A DNA stretch of 64,000 bases, from contig JAUYQZ010000037.1 of assembly GCA_030695415.1 (NCBI GenBank), forward strand, positions 1 through 64,000, written 5' to 3'. The notes beneath the pieces were generated by a model. That model was not told where the DNA came from, did no database searches, and saw only the letters and a list, made by a program, of their open reading frames with translations. Origin of the DNA: Hylemonella sp. GTDB lineage: Bacteria > Pseudomonadota > Gammaproteobacteria > Burkholderiales > Burkholderiaceae_C. Position 1 is the stretch's first letter. The number at the start of each line of letters is the position of its first letter. This document shows positions 17,672 to 27,276 of the stretch, in pieces. Made by a program: the position numbers and the translations under genes.

Positions 17672-20599
17672 ATGCTGACCGCTTCCCCCACCCCCGCCAC
17701 ACCGTCCGCCCCCCAGAAGCAGCCCATGGGTTCATCCACGCCGGCCTCCAACACATCCAGCAGCTCGGTGTTCGCGCAGTACCAGATCATTCGCCGCAAT
17801 GGCGCGGTGGTTTCGTTCGAACCCAGCAAGATCGCCGTGGCCATGATGAAGGCTTTCCTGGCCGTGCACGGCACCCAGGGCGCCGCCTCGGCCAGCGTGC
17901 GCGAGACGGTGGACGAACTCACCGGCGCCGTGGTCAAGGCGCTGATGCGCTCGCGCCCCGGTGGCGGCACCTTCCACATTGAAGACGTGCAGGACCAGGT
18001 CGAGCTCGGTCTGATGCGCAGCAGCCACCACGAAGTCGCACGCGCCTATGTGCTGTACCGCGAGCGCCGCACGCAAGAGCGTGCCCACCAGGCCGAAGTG
18101 GCCAAACCGGCAGAGGCCACGTTGCACGTGATCGACGGTGGCCAGCGCGTGCCGCTCGACCTGCAGCGCCTGCAAGCCCTGATCGCCGACGCCTGCAAAG
18201 GTCTGGGCAAGGACATCCAGCCAGACCCGATCGTGGCCGAGACCAAGCGCAACCTGTACGACGGCGTGCCGATCGAAGAGGTCTACAAGGCTTCCATCCT
18301 GGCCGCGCGCACGTTGATCGAAAAAGATCCCGACTACACCTACGCCACCGCGCGCCTGCTGCTGCACACCATCGTCAAGGAAGTAATGGGCGAAGAAGTG
18401 CCCTCCACCGAGATGGGCGCGCGCTACGCCGACTACTTCCCGCAGTTCATCAAGAAAGGCGTGGACAACGACCTGCTCGACGAGCGCCTGCTGCAGTTCG
18501 ACCTGGCCCGCCTGGGTGCCGCGCTCAAGCCCGAGCGCGACCTGCAGTTCGACTACCTCGGCCTGCAGACGCTGTATGACCGCTACTTCCTGCACGTGCG
18601 CAAGACCCGCATCGAACTGCCGCAGTCCTTCTTCATGCGCGTGGCCATGGGCCTGTCGCTCAATGAAATCGACCGCGAAGCGCGTGCCATCGAGTTTTAC
18701 GAAGTGCTGTCTTCGTTCGACTTCATGTCGTCCACCCCCACGCTGTTCAACAGCGGCACGCTGCGCTCGCAGCTCTCCAGCTGCTACCTGACCACCGTGC
18801 CCGATGACCTCGACGGTATCTACGAGTCGATCAAGGAAAACGCACTGCTCTCCAAGTTCGCCGGCGGCCTGGGCAACGACTGGACCCGCGTGCGCGCCCT
18901 GGGCAGCCACATCAAGGGCACCAACGGCGAATCGCAAGGCGTGGTGCCGTTCCTGAAAGTGGTCAACGACACCGCCGTGGCGGTGAACCAGGGCGGCAAG
19001 CGCAAGGGCGCGGTCTGCACCTACCTGGAAACCTGGCACCTGGACATCGAAGAGTTCCTGGAGCTGCGCAAGAACACCGGCGATGACCGCCGCCGCACCC
19101 ACGACATGAACACGGCGAACTGGATTCCCGACCTGTTCATGAAGCGTGTGATGGAAAAGGGCGAATGGAGCCTGTTCTCCCCCAACAACGTGCCCGACCT
19201 GCACGACAAGTTCGGCATCGAGTTCGAGAAGGCCTATGTGGCCTACGAAGAGAAAGCCGCGCGCGGCGAGATCAAGCCTTATCGCAAGGTGCCCGCCACC
19301 GACATGTGGCGCAAGATGCTCTCGATGCTGTTCGAGACCGGCCACCCCTGGATCACGTTCAAGGACGCCTGCAACGTTCGCAGTCCGCAGCAACACGCCG
19401 GCGTGGTGCACAGCTCCAACCTCTGCACCGAGATCACGCTCAACACCAGCGACACCGAAACCGCCGTGTGCAACCTGGGCTCGGTCAACCTGCTCAACCA
19501 CATCAAGCACACCGACGACGGCGCCAAAGTGCTCGACCACGACAAGCTGCAGGTCACCATCAAGACCGCCATGCGCATGCTCGACAACGTGATCGACATC
19601 AACTACTACGCCGTCAAGAAGGCGCGGGACTCCAACCTGCGCCACCGCCCGGTGGGCCTGGGCATCATGGGTTTCCAGGACGCGCTGTACGAACTGCGCA
19701 TCCCCTACGCCAGCCAGGCGGCCGTGGACTTCGCCGACCAGTCGATGGAAGCGGTGTGCTACCACGCCTACTGGGCCTCCACCGAACTGGCGCGCGAGCG
19801 CGGCCAGTACTCCAGCTACAAGGGCTCGCTGTGGGACCAGGGCATCCTGCCGCTGGACACGCTGGACCTGCTGGCCAAGGCCCGTGGCGGCTATGTGGAA
19901 GTGGACCGCTCCGCCACCCTGGACTGGGACGCGCTGCGCCGCAAGATCGCCGCCGACGGCATGCGCAACTCCAACTGCGTGGCCATCGCCCCGACCGCGA
20001 CCATCTCCAACATCATCGGCGTGGATGCCTCGATCGAGCCCTGCTTCGGCAACCTCTCGGTCAAGTCCAACCTGTCCGGCGAGTTCACGGTGATCAACAG
20101 CTACCTGGTGCACGACCTCAAGCGCCTGGGCCTGTGGGACGACGTGATGGTCATGGACCTGAAGCATTTCGACGGCTCGCTGGCCCCCATCGACCGCGTG
20201 CCGCAGGAGATCAAGTCCCTCTACGCCACAGCCTTCGAGGTCGAAACGCTCTGGCTCGTCGAAGCCGCAGCACGCCGCCAGAAATGGATCGACCAGGCCC
20301 AGTCGCTCAATATCTACATGGCCGGCGCCTCGGGCAAAAAGCTGGACGACACCTACAAGCTGGCCTGGCTGCGTGGTCTCAAGACCACCTACTACCTGCG
20401 CACGATGTCGGCCACGCACGCCGAGAAGTCCACCGTCACCGCGGGCCGGCTCAATGCGGTCTCCTCTGGCGGCGCAAGCAGTGGCGGCATGAGCGCGCTT
20501 GAAGCGGCAGCCGCAGCAGCGCAGGCACAGATGGCGACCGCAGCAACCGACATCAAATTTTGCGCGATTGACGATCCGGGCTGCGAAGCCTGCCAATGA
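17672..20599 (+). CDS. nrdA: class Ia ribonucleoside-diphosphate reductase alpha subunit
   Basis: A 975-residue NrdA that reduces NDPs to dNDPs with NrdB. Two ATP-cone-like regulatory domains are visible (about residues 32-135 and 150-240), more than the single cone of E. coli NrdA. The catalytic barrel carries the substrate-site cysteine in SQLSSCYL, the radical site in SSNLCTEI and VCNLGSVNL with the second redox cysteine. The C-terminal shuttle pair is in DPGCEACQ. The ATG at 17672 has AAAGAGGAACC upstream; the first 30 residues are Ser/Pro/Thr-rich and probably disordered. Expression is controlled by the NrdR boxes at 17451 and 17483. nrdB follows after 127 bases. Confidence 0.97.
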   Translation: MLTASPTPATPSAPQKQPMGSSTPASNTSSSSVFAQYQIIRRNGAVVSFEPSKIAVAMMKAFLAVHGTQGAASASVRETVDELTGAVVKALMRSRPGGGTFHIEDVQDQVELGLMRSSHHEVARAYVLYRERRTQERAHQAEVAKPAEATLHVIDGGQRVPLDLQRLQALIADACKGLGKDIQPDPIVAETKRNLYDGVPIEEVYKASILAARTLIEKDPDYTYATARLLLHTIVKEVMGEEVPSTEMGARYADYFPQFIKKGVDNDLLDERLLQFDLARLGAALKPERDLQFDYLGLQTLYDRYFLHVRKTRIELPQSFFMRVAMGLSLNEIDREARAIEFYEVLSSFDFMSSTPTLFNSGTLRSQLSSCYLTTVPDDLDGIYESIKENALLSKFAGGLGNDWTRVRALGSHIKGTNGESQGVVPFLKVVNDTAVAVNQGGKRKGAVCTYLETWHLDIEEFLELRKNTGDDRRRTHDMNTANWIPDLFMKRVMEKGEWSLFSPNNVPDLHDKFGIEFEKAYVAYEEKAARGEIKPYRKVPATDMWRKMLSMLFETGHPWITFKDACNVRSPQQHAGVVHSSNLCTEITLNTSDTETAVCNLGSVNLLNHIKHTDDGAKVLDHDKLQVTIKTAMRMLDNVIDINYYAVKKARDSNLRHRPVGLGIMGFQDALYELRIPYASQAAVDFADQSMEAVCYHAYWASTELARERGQYSSYKGSLWDQGILPLDTLDLLAKARGGYVEVDRSATLDWDALRRKIAADGMRNSNCVAIAPTATISNIIGVDASIEPCFGNLSVKSNLSGEFTVINSYLVHDLKRLGLWDDVMVMDLKHFDGSLAPIDRVPQEIKSLYATAFEVETLWLVEAAARRQKWIDQAQSLNIYMAGASGKKLDDTYKLAWLRGLKTTYYLRTMSATHAEKSTVTAGRLNAVSSGGASSGGMSALEAAAAAAQAQMATAATDIKFCAIDDPGCEACQ

Positions 20600-20658
20600 T
20601 CGTCCCGCGCATGTCGCAGTGCATGAATGCCTGCGATGTTATTGAGCAACAAAATCGG

Positions 20659-20698
20659 GCGGCGATGTGAATGAATACTTTCCATTTCATGTCGCCGC
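20659..20698 (+). other. stem-loop between nrdA and nrdB
   Basis: GCGGCGA (20659-20665) pairs with TCGCCGC (20692-20698), extended by six further pairs including two G-U. No T-run follows, so it is unlikely to be a full terminator. It may set the nrdA/nrdB ratio by partial termination or by protecting an mRNA end. Confidence 0.45.
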
Positions 20699-20726
20699 TC
20701 TCATAATTCGCTGATTGGAACCTCCT

Positions 20727-21923
20727 ATGTTGTCCTGGGACGAAGAAGTCAAGCCCACATCGTCAATGTCTTATGCCGGCGCTGCCACGAGCAGTCGCCC
20801 GACTGAGCTTCCCTTGCAATCTCCCGCCTTGCGCATGGCACAGCATCCTGCAGCGCCTTCCGCGCCTGTGGCGGCTGCCCCCCTTGTCAACCTGAGCGCC
20901 CCGGCGCAGCGCATGAAGGCTGCCGACAAGCGCATCATCAACGGCCAGACCGACGTCAACCAGCTGGTGCCCTTCAAGTACAAGTGGGCCTGGGAGAAAT
21001 ACCTGGCCACCTGCGCCAACCACTGGATGCCGCAGGAAGTGAACATGAACCGCGACATCGCCTTGTGGAAGGACCCGAATGGTCTGACCGAGGATGAGCG
21101 CCGCATCGTCAAGCGCAACCTCGGCTTCTTCACCACCGCCGACTCGCTGGCCGCCAACAACATCGTGCTGGGCACCTACCGCCACATCACGGCCCCCGAG
21201 TGCCGCCAGTTCCTGCTGCGCCAGGCCTTCGAGGAAGCTATCCACACCCACGCCTACCAGTACATCGTGGAGTCGCTGGGCCTGGACGAGTCCGAGATCT
21301 TCAGCGCCTACCTCGAGGTCCAGTCCATCCGCGACAAGGACGAGTTCCTGCTCCCGTTCATCAACGCGATCATGGACCCCAACTTCCACACCGGCACGCT
21401 GGAAACCGACCAGACGCTCCTGAAGTCCCTGATCGTTTTTGCCTGCCTGATGGAAGGCCTGTTCTTCTACGTTGGCTTCACCCAGATCCTGGCGCTGGGC
21501 CGTCAGAACAAGATGACGGGTGCCGCCGAGCAGTACCAGTACATCCTGCGCGACGAGTCCATGCACTGCAACTTCGGCATCGACCTGATCAACACGATCA
21601 AGCTCGAGAACCCGCAGCTGTGGACGGCCGAGTTCAAGGCCGAGATCAAGGCCCTGTTCGAGAAGGCCGTCGAGCTGGAGTACCGCTACGCCGAAGACAC
21701 CATGCCGCGCGGCGTGCTGGGCATGAACGCCTCCATGTTCAAGGGCTACCTGCGCTACATCGCCAATCGGCGCGCCACCCAGATCGGCCTGGAGGCGCTG
21801 TACCCCAATGAAGAGAATCCCTTCCCCTGGATGAGCGAGATGATCGACCTGAAGAAGGAACGCAACTTCTTCGAAACCCGTGTCATCGAGTACCAGTCCG
21901 GTGGCGCGCTCTCCTGGGACTGA
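20727..21923 (+). CDS. nrdB: class Ia ribonucleoside-diphosphate reductase beta subunit
   Basis: The radical-generating subunit, 398 residues from the ATG at 20727 (a TTG twelve bases upstream is also open). The diiron and tyrosyl-radical site is intact: the Asp in [17 protein letters not shown] with Glu, His and the radical Tyr at the family spacing, EGLFFYVGF, and [10 protein letters not shown]. The first 60 or so residues are an Ala/Pro-rich extension before [16 protein letters not shown], where the family core starts. It shares the nrdA transcript across a 127-base spacer with a stem-loop. Confidence 0.96.
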   Translation: MLSWDEEVKPTSSMSYAGAATSSRPTELPLQSPALRMAQHPAAPSAPVAAAPLVNLSAPAQRMKAADKRIINGQTDVNQLVPFKYKWAWEKYLATCANHWMPQEVNMNRDIALWKDPNGLTEDERRIVKRNLGFFTTADSLAANNIVLGTYRHITAPECRQFLLRQAFEEAIHTHAYQYIVESLGLDESEIFSAYLEVQSIRDKDEFLLPFINAIMDPNFHTGTLETDQTLLKSLIVFACLMEGLFFYVGFTQILALGRQNKMTGAAEQYQYILRDESMHCNFGIDLINTIKLENPQLWTAEFKAEIKALFEKAVELEYRYAEDTMPRGVLGMNASMFKGYLRYIANRRATQIGLEALYPNEENPFPWMSEMIDLKKERNFFETRVIEYQSGGALSWD

Positions 21924-22097
21924 AAAAATCAATCTATGGCTTCCAGAATCACACCGGCTGTTGATCGCTCCTCAGAGAGCGGCGCCAGCCTGTGTCACCC
22001 CGTTCATGGCGTTGGGGTCAACCCCAGCCTCATGAATCGCTCCATGCACCCAACACGCATGAAGTGCTCTTTGTAACTTGATCAAGGAGAATTAGTA

Positions 22098-22565
22098 ATG
22101 GCAACTGCAAAAAAAGCGGCTAAAAAAGCCCCCGCGAAGAAGAAGGTAGCAGCAAAGAAGGCCCCGGCCCGTAAAGCTGCAGCGAAGAAGGCTCCGGCCA
22201 AAAAGGCCGCTGCCAAGAAGGCTCCGGCAAAGAAGGCCGCGGCAAAGAAGCCGGCAGTGAAGAAGGCTGCTGCGAAGAAGCCGGCTGCCAAGAAGGCCGC
22301 CGCCAAGAAGCCGGCTGCGAAAAAGGCTGCTGCAAAGAAGCCCGCCGCGAAAAAGGCCGCCAAGAAAGTAGCGAAAAAGGCCGCCGCCAAAAAGCCGGCC
22401 GCCAAAAAGCCCGCTGCGAAAAAGGCCGCCAAAAAGCCGGCGAAGAAAGCTGCGAAAAAGCCTGCTGCCAAGCCTGCTGCGGCCCCGGCCCCGGCGGCTC
22501 CTGCGGCTCAGACCACTCTGAACCCGCAGGCCGCATGGCCTTTCCCCACGGCCAGCCGTCCTTAA
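22098..22565 (+). CDS. histone H1-like DNA-binding protein, Lys/Ala/Pro repeats
   Basis: A 155-residue, extremely basic protein made almost wholly of AAKKPAAKK-type repeats, like the C-terminal tail of histone H1 and proteins such as AlgP or Bordetella BpH1. The end, TTLNPQAAWPFPTASRP, is a non-repetitive tail typical of Comamonadaceae homologues. It is expected to bind DNA non-specifically and compact the nucleoid. A strong AAGGAG lies before the ATG and a terminator follows at 22582, so it is a single-gene unit. The repeat coding invites length variation between strains. Confidence 0.9.
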   Translation: MATAKKAAKKAPAKKKVAAKKAPARKAAAKKAPAKKAAAKKAPAKKAAAKKPAVKKAAAKKPAAKKAAAKKPAAKKAAAKKPAAKKAAKKVAKKAAAKKPAAKKPAAKKAAKKPAKKAAKKPAAKPAAAPAPAAPAAQTTLNPQAAWPFPTASRP

Positions 22566-22581
22566 GACGGTGCGCGCCTCA

Positions 22582-22615
22582 AGCCCGTTGCCTGCAAAGG
22601 CAGCGGGCTTTTTAT
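22582..22615 (+). terminator. intrinsic terminator of the histone-like gene
   Basis: AGCCCG-TTGCCT pairs with AGGCAG-CGGGCT around a GCAA loop, followed by TTTTTATTT. It ends only 12 bases before the start codon of the next gene. Confidence 0.88.
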
Positions 22616-22627
22616 TTGGCTGGCTGA

Positions 22628-22954
22628 ATGACACCCACGCTGCCCCCACAGTCTTTCCTGCATCTGCAGAAGGATGGTGCCGTCCTCGTGGATGTGCACG
22701 TCATACCGAATGCGGCCCGCACGCAGATCCAGGGGCTGCACGACGGCGCACTGCGTGTGCGCCTGCATGCTCCACCCGTGGACGGCAAGGCCAATCTGGC
22801 GCTGCAGGCGTGGTTGGCCGAGACGCTGGGTGTCCCGAGATCCGCCTTGGAATTGGTGCGCGGAGCCACCGCGCGGCGCAAGCAGTTGCGCGTGGCGGCC
22901 CGCCATGCCACGCAGGCCCGCTGGCAAGGGCTGCTGCCCTCCCCCGGGGGCTGA
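22628..22954 (+). CDS. yggU: DUF167/YggU-family protein
   Basis: A 108-residue member of the small DUF167 family: VDVHVIPNAARTQIQG, the conserved LRVRLHAPPVDGKANLAL and a Lys/Arg-rich end. The biochemical function is unknown. The start codon is directly downstream of the terminator of the preceding gene and no separate promoter is evident, so expression probably relies on read-through or a promoter inside the terminator region. It is convergent with the kinase gene, four bases away. Confidence 0.88.
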   Translation: MTPTLPPQSFLHLQKDGAVLVDVHVIPNAARTQIQGLHDGALRVRLHAPPVDGKANLALQAWLAETLGVPRSALELVRGATARRKQLRVAARHATQARWQGLLPSPGG

Positions 22955-22958
22955 GCCC

Positions 22959-23861
22959 TCAGGCGCCGAAAGCCTGGGGGGAAACGGTGTAGTTCTGCGG
23001 GCCGCGATGCGCGATCTTGTGCGAGCCCATGCGGTTGCCCAGTTCTGCGCTGCGCGCCAGCGACCAGCCCCGCTCCAGGCCAAAGAGCAGACCGCCGCGG
23101 TAGGCGTCGCCGCAACCGGTCGGGTCGACTACGGCCACTGCCGGCACCGGCGGCACCAGGGTCTTGTCGCCATCCACCCAGACCTCGCTGCCTTCGTGAC
23201 CCAGCGTGATGACCAGGCCGCGCACCTTGCGCGAGATCTCCGCCGGGCTCCAGCCAGTGCGATCGCACAGCATCTTGCCTTCGTAGTCGTTCACCGTGAC
23301 CCAGGTCGCCTGCGCCACAAAATGCGCCAGTTCCTTGCCGTCGAACATGGGCAGGCCCTGGCCCGGGTCGAAGACGAAGGGAATATCGGCCGCCTTGAAT
23401 TGCTCGGCATGCTGCAGCATGGCGTCGCGCCCGTCGGGCGAGATGATGCCCAGTTTCACATCGGGGTGGCGCTCGATGCGCGTGACATGCGCCTGCATCA
23501 TGGCGCCGGGGTGGAAGGCCGTGATCTGGTTGTTGTCGCGGTCCGTCATGATCATGGCCTGCGCCGTGTAGGTCTCGGGGACCTCACGTACGTGCCGGGT
23601 GTCGATGCCCAGTTCACGCAGGCGCTGCACGTAACCTGCGCCGTCATTGCCGACCGTGGCCATGGGCAGCGGCTGGCCTCCCAGCGCCTTGAGCGCATAG
23701 GCGATGTTGCCGGCGCACCCGCCGAAATCGCGCCGCAAGGTGGGCACCAGGAAGGACACATTGAGGATGTGCAGCTGGTCGGGCAGGATCTGCTCGGCGA
23801 AGCGGCCCTCGAAGTTCATGATGGTGTCAAAGGCCAGGGAACCGCAAATGAGTGTTGCCAT
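22959..23861 (-). CDS. PfkB-family carbohydrate/nucleoside kinase
   Basis: A 300-residue ribokinase-fold kinase. The substrate region includes FGGCAGNIAYALKALGG, and the active site is VDPTGCGDAYRGG with the catalytic Asp; the usual GAGD is GCGD here, as in several adenosine-kinase-like proteobacterial members. Phosphorylation of adenosine or a sugar is likely, but the substrate cannot be fixed. It is 17 bases downstream of the DUF3426 gene on the same strand. Confidence 0.85.
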   Translation of the reverse strand: MATLICGSLAFDTIMNFEGRFAEQILPDQLHILNVSFLVPTLRRDFGGCAGNIAYALKALGGQPLPMATVGNDGAGYVQRLRELGIDTRHVREVPETYTAQAMIMTDRDNNQITAFHPGAMMQAHVTRIERHPDVKLGIISPDGRDAMLQHAEQFKAADIPFVFDPGQGLPMFDGKELAHFVAQATWVTVNDYEGKMLCDRTGWSPAEISRKVRGLVITLGHEGSEVWVDGDKTLVPPVPAVAVVDPTGCGDAYRGGLLFGLERGWSLARSAELGNRMGSHKIAHRGPQNYTVSPQAFGA

Positions 23862-23878
23862 AGGAAGAAGTCGTAGGT

Positions 23879-24856
23879 TCAGGGATAGAAAGCCAGCAAG
23901 CGGTAACCCGCCACGCGCTCGCCGGCACCATTGGTCTTGATGGTCAGCACCAGCGTGGTCTGGGTCTCGGACGCGGCGGGAATCACCCCCGAATTCACGC
24001 CCAGTTCCTCCGGCTGAAAGACGCGCCGCAAAAGTGCGTGGTCCAGCGTGTCGGTCAGGGCCAGCTCGACGGCCGGCATGGCCAGGTCAAAGTGGGCGTT
24101 GTTTTTGAGGGTCAGGCTGAGCCGGTACAGATCGCCCTTGATCTTGCTGAAGGCCGAGCTGTCGATCACCACCGACTCGATCTGCCGAAGCGGTTCGACC
24201 TGACATCCCAGCAGCAGGCAGGCTTCCTCGATCAGCGGCTTGAGACGGGGCTCGACCGTGGCAACGTAGTCACGCTCATGCACCAGGACCTGCAGCGCTA
24301 GGCCCAGCCCGAGCAACAGGCAAGCCACCAGCAGCGTGGCGCGCACCAGCGGACGGTGCCAGCGCGTGGTCTGGGTGGCCGCGCGCATGAAGGACAGTTC
24401 GGCCGCCGACGAGGGGGCAGCCGCTCCCATCGTGTGCGCCGGCTCCGCCTCAGCCGAGAAGCGAGGCTCGGCCCGGCCGGCCTCTCCATAGGCCGAGCCC
24501 TGTGGCAACAAACCGGCACTAGGCTCGGCTGGCTCCAGAAGCATATCGACCAGCGGCTCCTTCGAATCGACATCCACGATGAGGGGATCGCCCATGGCAG
24601 GTCCTGAAGGGCTCAGGGCAGCGGCGCCCGTCTCGGAGGCCATGGCGCTCGCCAGAGCCCCCTCGAAGGGAACGGTGTCCGGGGCTGACGCAGCGGGCAC
24701 GCCGCCATCCTGCCCCACAGCGTCCTGCATATGGGCCGAAGCGTCAAAGATCTCCTCACACTTGCCGCAGCGCACCCAGCCTTCGGAAATGCGCAACTGG
24801 TCCGGCACGACCTTGAACATCGTCCGGCAGGCAGGGCAGCGTGTGATCAGGCTCAT
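23879..24856 (-). CDS. zinc-ribbon and DUF3426 domain protein
   Basis: A 325-residue protein. The N-terminus has an MJ0042-type zinc ribbon (CPACRTMFKVVP ... CGKCEEIFDA, two CxxC pairs). A long acidic, Ala/Pro-rich linker leads to one transmembrane helix (ATLLVACLLLGLGLALQVL) and a C-terminal DUF3426 domain outside the membrane. That domain resembles late-embryogenesis-like beta-sandwich folds and includes SAFSKIKGDLYRLSLTLKN. The gene is typically next to prmA in betaproteobacteria. Function is unknown; a membrane-bound metal-sensing scaffold is possible. Confidence 0.88.
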   Translation of the reverse strand: MSLITRCPACRTMFKVVPDQLRISEGWVRCGKCEEIFDASAHMQDAVGQDGGVPAASAPDTVPFEGALASAMASETGAAALSPSGPAMGDPLIVDVDSKEPLVDMLLEPAEPSAGLLPQGSAYGEAGRAEPRFSAEAEPAHTMGAAAPSSAAELSFMRAATQTTRWHRPLVRATLLVACLLLGLGLALQVLVHERDYVATVEPRLKPLIEEACLLLGCQVEPLRQIESVVIDSSAFSKIKGDLYRLSLTLKNNAHFDLAMPAVELALTDTLDHALLRRVFQPEELGVNSGVIPAASETQTTLVLTIKTNGAGERVAGYRLLAFYP

Positions 24857-24870
24857 GGATGATCGATTGT

Positions 24871-24910
24871 AGAGCCCGGAACCGGAATCTAAGAGCCTGT
24901 TCCGGGCTCT
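24871..24910 (-). terminator. long hairpin overlapping the prmA stop codon
   Basis: AGAGCCCGGAAC (24871-24882) and GTTCCGGGCTCT (24899-24910) form a perfect 12-base stem around a 16-base loop, reaching into the prmA stop codon at 24909. The following T content is weak, so it could be a terminator or a repeat-derived processing site. Confidence 0.55.
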
Positions 24911-25793
24911 AGAGGGTCGCGGTCATCAGGATCCAGCCGTCTTCGGCATCGGCCACACTCAAGGCGGCATAGGGCGCATAGGCTTGCTGGAGTTCCTCGG
25001 CCTGGCGCTCGAGGATGCCCGCCAGCACCAGCGCACCACCGGGCGCCACGCGTGAACACAGCAAGGGTGCGAGCACCTTGAGCGGCGTAGCAAGGATGTT
25101 AGCTAGCACGGTCTGGTACTGCCCCTGGGCCCTTTCGGGCAGGCCGGCATACAGCGCCACGGCATTGGCCTCGGCGTTCAGGCGGGTCGAATCGACGGCG
25201 GCCGGGTCGATGTCCACGGCATCGATCTCGCGCGCGCCGAACTTGGCCGCACCGATGGCCAGGATGCCCGAGCCGCACCCGTAGTCCAGCACACGGCCCA
25301 GGCCCTGGGCGCCGTGGCGGGCAATCCAGCGCAGGCACATGCGGGTCGTCGGATGGGTCCCGGTACCGAAGGCCAGCCCCGGATCGAGCCGGATGATGGT
25401 CTTGGCCTGCGCGGGCGGCTCGTGCCAGGTGGGCACGATCCAGAACTCGGGGGTGATGTCCACCGGCGCGAACTGCGACTGCGTCAGCCGCACCCAGTCC
25501 TGCTCGGGAACCTCGGCCACGCCCAGCACGCGGCAATCGACGAAGAAATCCTGGGCCTGCAGCAAGGCTGCGGCCTCGTCTGCGGCAGCGCGCGCGGAGA
25601 ACAGGGCCAGTACGCGTGAGCGCTGCCAGCCATCGGCCGGCGGCGGCATGCCGGGCTCACCGAACAGGGCCTGCTCGGCCTCGGTCTGGGCGTCCGCGTC
25701 CTCGACGCTGATACTCAGCGCATCGAGCGCGTCGAGCGCATCACCCAAGACCTCCACACGGACCTGAGGGCACAGCAAACGAAGTTCGTACAT
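24909..25793 (-). CDS. prmA: ribosomal protein L11 methyltransferase PrmA
   Basis: A 294-residue SAM-dependent enzyme that trimethylates ribosomal protein L11. The N-terminal substrate-recognition domain is followed by the Rossmann methyltransferase domain with DPGLAFGTGTHPTTRMCL, DYGCGSGILAIGAAK and VDIDPAAVDS; the NILATP motif (usual NILA.PL) is also present. It is in the accB-accC-prmA block usual for betaproteobacteria, but a 121-base spacer with a repeat-like element separates it from accC. Confidence 0.96.
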   Translation of the reverse strand: MYELRLLCPQVRVEVLGDALDALDALSISVEDADAQTEAEQALFGEPGMPPPADGWQRSRVLALFSARAAADEAAALLQAQDFFVDCRVLGVAEVPEQDWVRLTQSQFAPVDITPEFWIVPTWHEPPAQAKTIIRLDPGLAFGTGTHPTTRMCLRWIARHGAQGLGRVLDYGCGSGILAIGAAKFGAREIDAVDIDPAAVDSTRLNAEANAVALYAGLPERAQGQYQTVLANILATPLKVLAPLLCSRVAPGGALVLAGILERQAEELQQAYAPYAALSVADAEDGWILMTATL

Positions 25794-25914
25794 AAAGTGG
25801 CGGCGCAGGTTGAAATCTCGCAGGCTCCCGTGAACCGGCTTCGCCAGGCCACTGGGAGCGCCCCCCTGCCACCGCAGGTGAGCCGGGGGAAGGCGCGTCA
25901 GCGCCTCAGGGGGA
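25794..25914. repeat. intergenic repeat-like element between accC and prmA
   Basis: This spacer contains GAACCGGCTTCGCCAGGCC (25832-25850) followed by C- and G-rich short dyads. The same 19-base core, with two transitions, occurs at 30560-30578 next to aroG. Such GC-rich dyads are common between genes in Comamonadaceae. It may act on the accBC-prmA message as a structured spacer. Confidence 0.5.
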
Positions 25915-27264
25915 TTACCGTTTGTGGTGTCGCATCCACTCTTCGAGGTAGTGGATGTTGGTGCCGCCGCTCATGAACTTGGCATCGGCCATCAGTTCAC
26001 GATGCAGCGGAATGTTGGTGCTGATGCCCTCGACCAGGGTCTCGGCCAGGGCGGTGCTCATGCGGGCCATGGCCTGCTCGCGCGTGTCGCCATGCGTGAT
26101 GATCTTGCCGACCATGGAGTCGTAGTTCGGCGGCACGAAGTAGTTGGTGTAGACGTGCGAGTCGACACGCACACCCGGGCCGCCCGGTGCGTGCCACATG
26201 GTGATGCGGCCCGGCGACGGGGTGAACTTGTAGGGATCTTCGGCGTTGATGCGACACTCGATCGCGTGGCCCCGGATCACGATGTCCTTCTGCGTGAAGG
26301 GCAGCCGCTCGCCAGCCGCGACCATGATCTGCGTCTTGACGATGTCCACGCCGGTGATCATCTCGGTCACCGGGTGCTCCACCTGCACGCGCGTGTTCAT
26401 CTCGATGAAGTAGAACTCGCCGTTCTCATAAAGAAACTCGAAGGTGCCCGCGCCACGGTAGCCGATCTTCTTGCAGGCTGCGACGCAGCGCTCGCCCACT
26501 TTCTCGATCAGCTTGCGCGGAATGCCCGGTGCGGGCGCTTCCTCGATGATCTTCTGGTGACGCCGCTGCATGGAGCAGTCGCGCTCGCCCAGGTAGACGG
26601 CGTTCTTGTGCTTGTCGGCCAGGATCTGGATTTCCACATGGCGCGGGTTCTCCAGGAACTTCTCCATGTAGACGGCCGGGTTGTTGAAGGCCGCGCCGGC
26701 CTCGGCCTTGGTCATCTGCACGGCGTTGACCAGTGCGGCCTCGGTATGCACCACGCGCATGCCGCGCCCGCCGCCGCCGCCGGCGGCCTTGATGATGACC
26801 GGGTAGCCCACGCTCTTGGCGATGCGCTTGATCTGGGTCGGATCGTCGGGCAGTTCGCCCTCGGAACCGGGCACGCAGGGCACACCGGCCTTGATCATGG
26901 CCTGCTTGGCCGAGACCTTGTCGCCCATGATGCGGATGGACTCGGGGGTCGGGCCGATGAACTGGAAGCCGCTCTGCTCCACACGTTCGGCGAAGTCGGC
27001 GTTCTCGCTGAGGAAGCCATAACCCGGATGTATGGCCTCGGCATCCGTCACCTCGGCGGCGGAGATGATGGCCGGCATGCTGAGGTAGCTCTGGGCCGAG
27101 GGCGCCGGCCCGATGCAGACAGCCTCTTCGGCCAGCTTGACGTACTTGGCCTCGCGGTCAGCCTCGGAATAGACCATCACCGCCTTGATGCCCAGCTCGC
27201 GGCAAGCGCGCTGGATCCGGAGAGCGATCTCTCCCCGGTTGGCCACCAGAATCTTCTTGAACAT
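25915..27264 (-). CDS. accC: biotin carboxylase subunit of acetyl-CoA carboxylase
   Basis: A 449-residue ATP-grasp enzyme that carboxylates the biotin on AccB, the first committed step of fatty-acid synthesis. It has the N-terminal [17 protein letters not shown], the glycine-rich ATP loop [14 protein letters not shown], and the carboxylation-site residues in [14 protein letters not shown]. Length is standard. It is 12 bases after accB and so co-transcribed with it. Confidence 0.98.
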   Translation of the reverse strand: MFKKILVANRGEIALRIQRACRELGIKAVMVYSEADREAKYVKLAEEAVCIGPAPSAQSYLSMPAIISAAEVTDAEAIHPGYGFLSENADFAERVEQSGFQFIGPTPESIRIMGDKVSAKQAMIKAGVPCVPGSEGELPDDPTQIKRIAKSVGYPVIIKAAGGGGGRGMRVVHTEAALVNAVQMTKAEAGAAFNNPAVYMEKFLENPRHVEIQILADKHKNAVYLGERDCSMQRRHQKIIEEAPAPGIPRKLIEKVGERCVAACKKIGYRGAGTFEFLYENGEFYFIEMNTRVQVEHPVTEMITGVDIVKTQIMVAAGERLPFTQKDIVIRGHAIECRINAEDPYKFTPSPGRITMWHAPGGPGVRVDSHVYTNYFVPPNYDSMVGKIITHGDTREQAMARMSTALAETLVEGISTNIPLHRELMADAKFMSGGTNIHYLEEWMRHHKR

Positions 27265-27276
27265 GGGGTGGCAGCC

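Noticed and set aside
17732-20596. A 954-residue open frame on the minus strand antisense to nrdA
   Set aside because: It is the complement of a highly conserved gene in GC-rich DNA, with no family sequence and low-complexity His/Val/Gly content.
22098-22500. Regular repeats that might suggest a CRISPR or other array
   Set aside because: They are in-frame Ala-Lys-Pro codon repeats of the histone-like protein, without uniform spacers.
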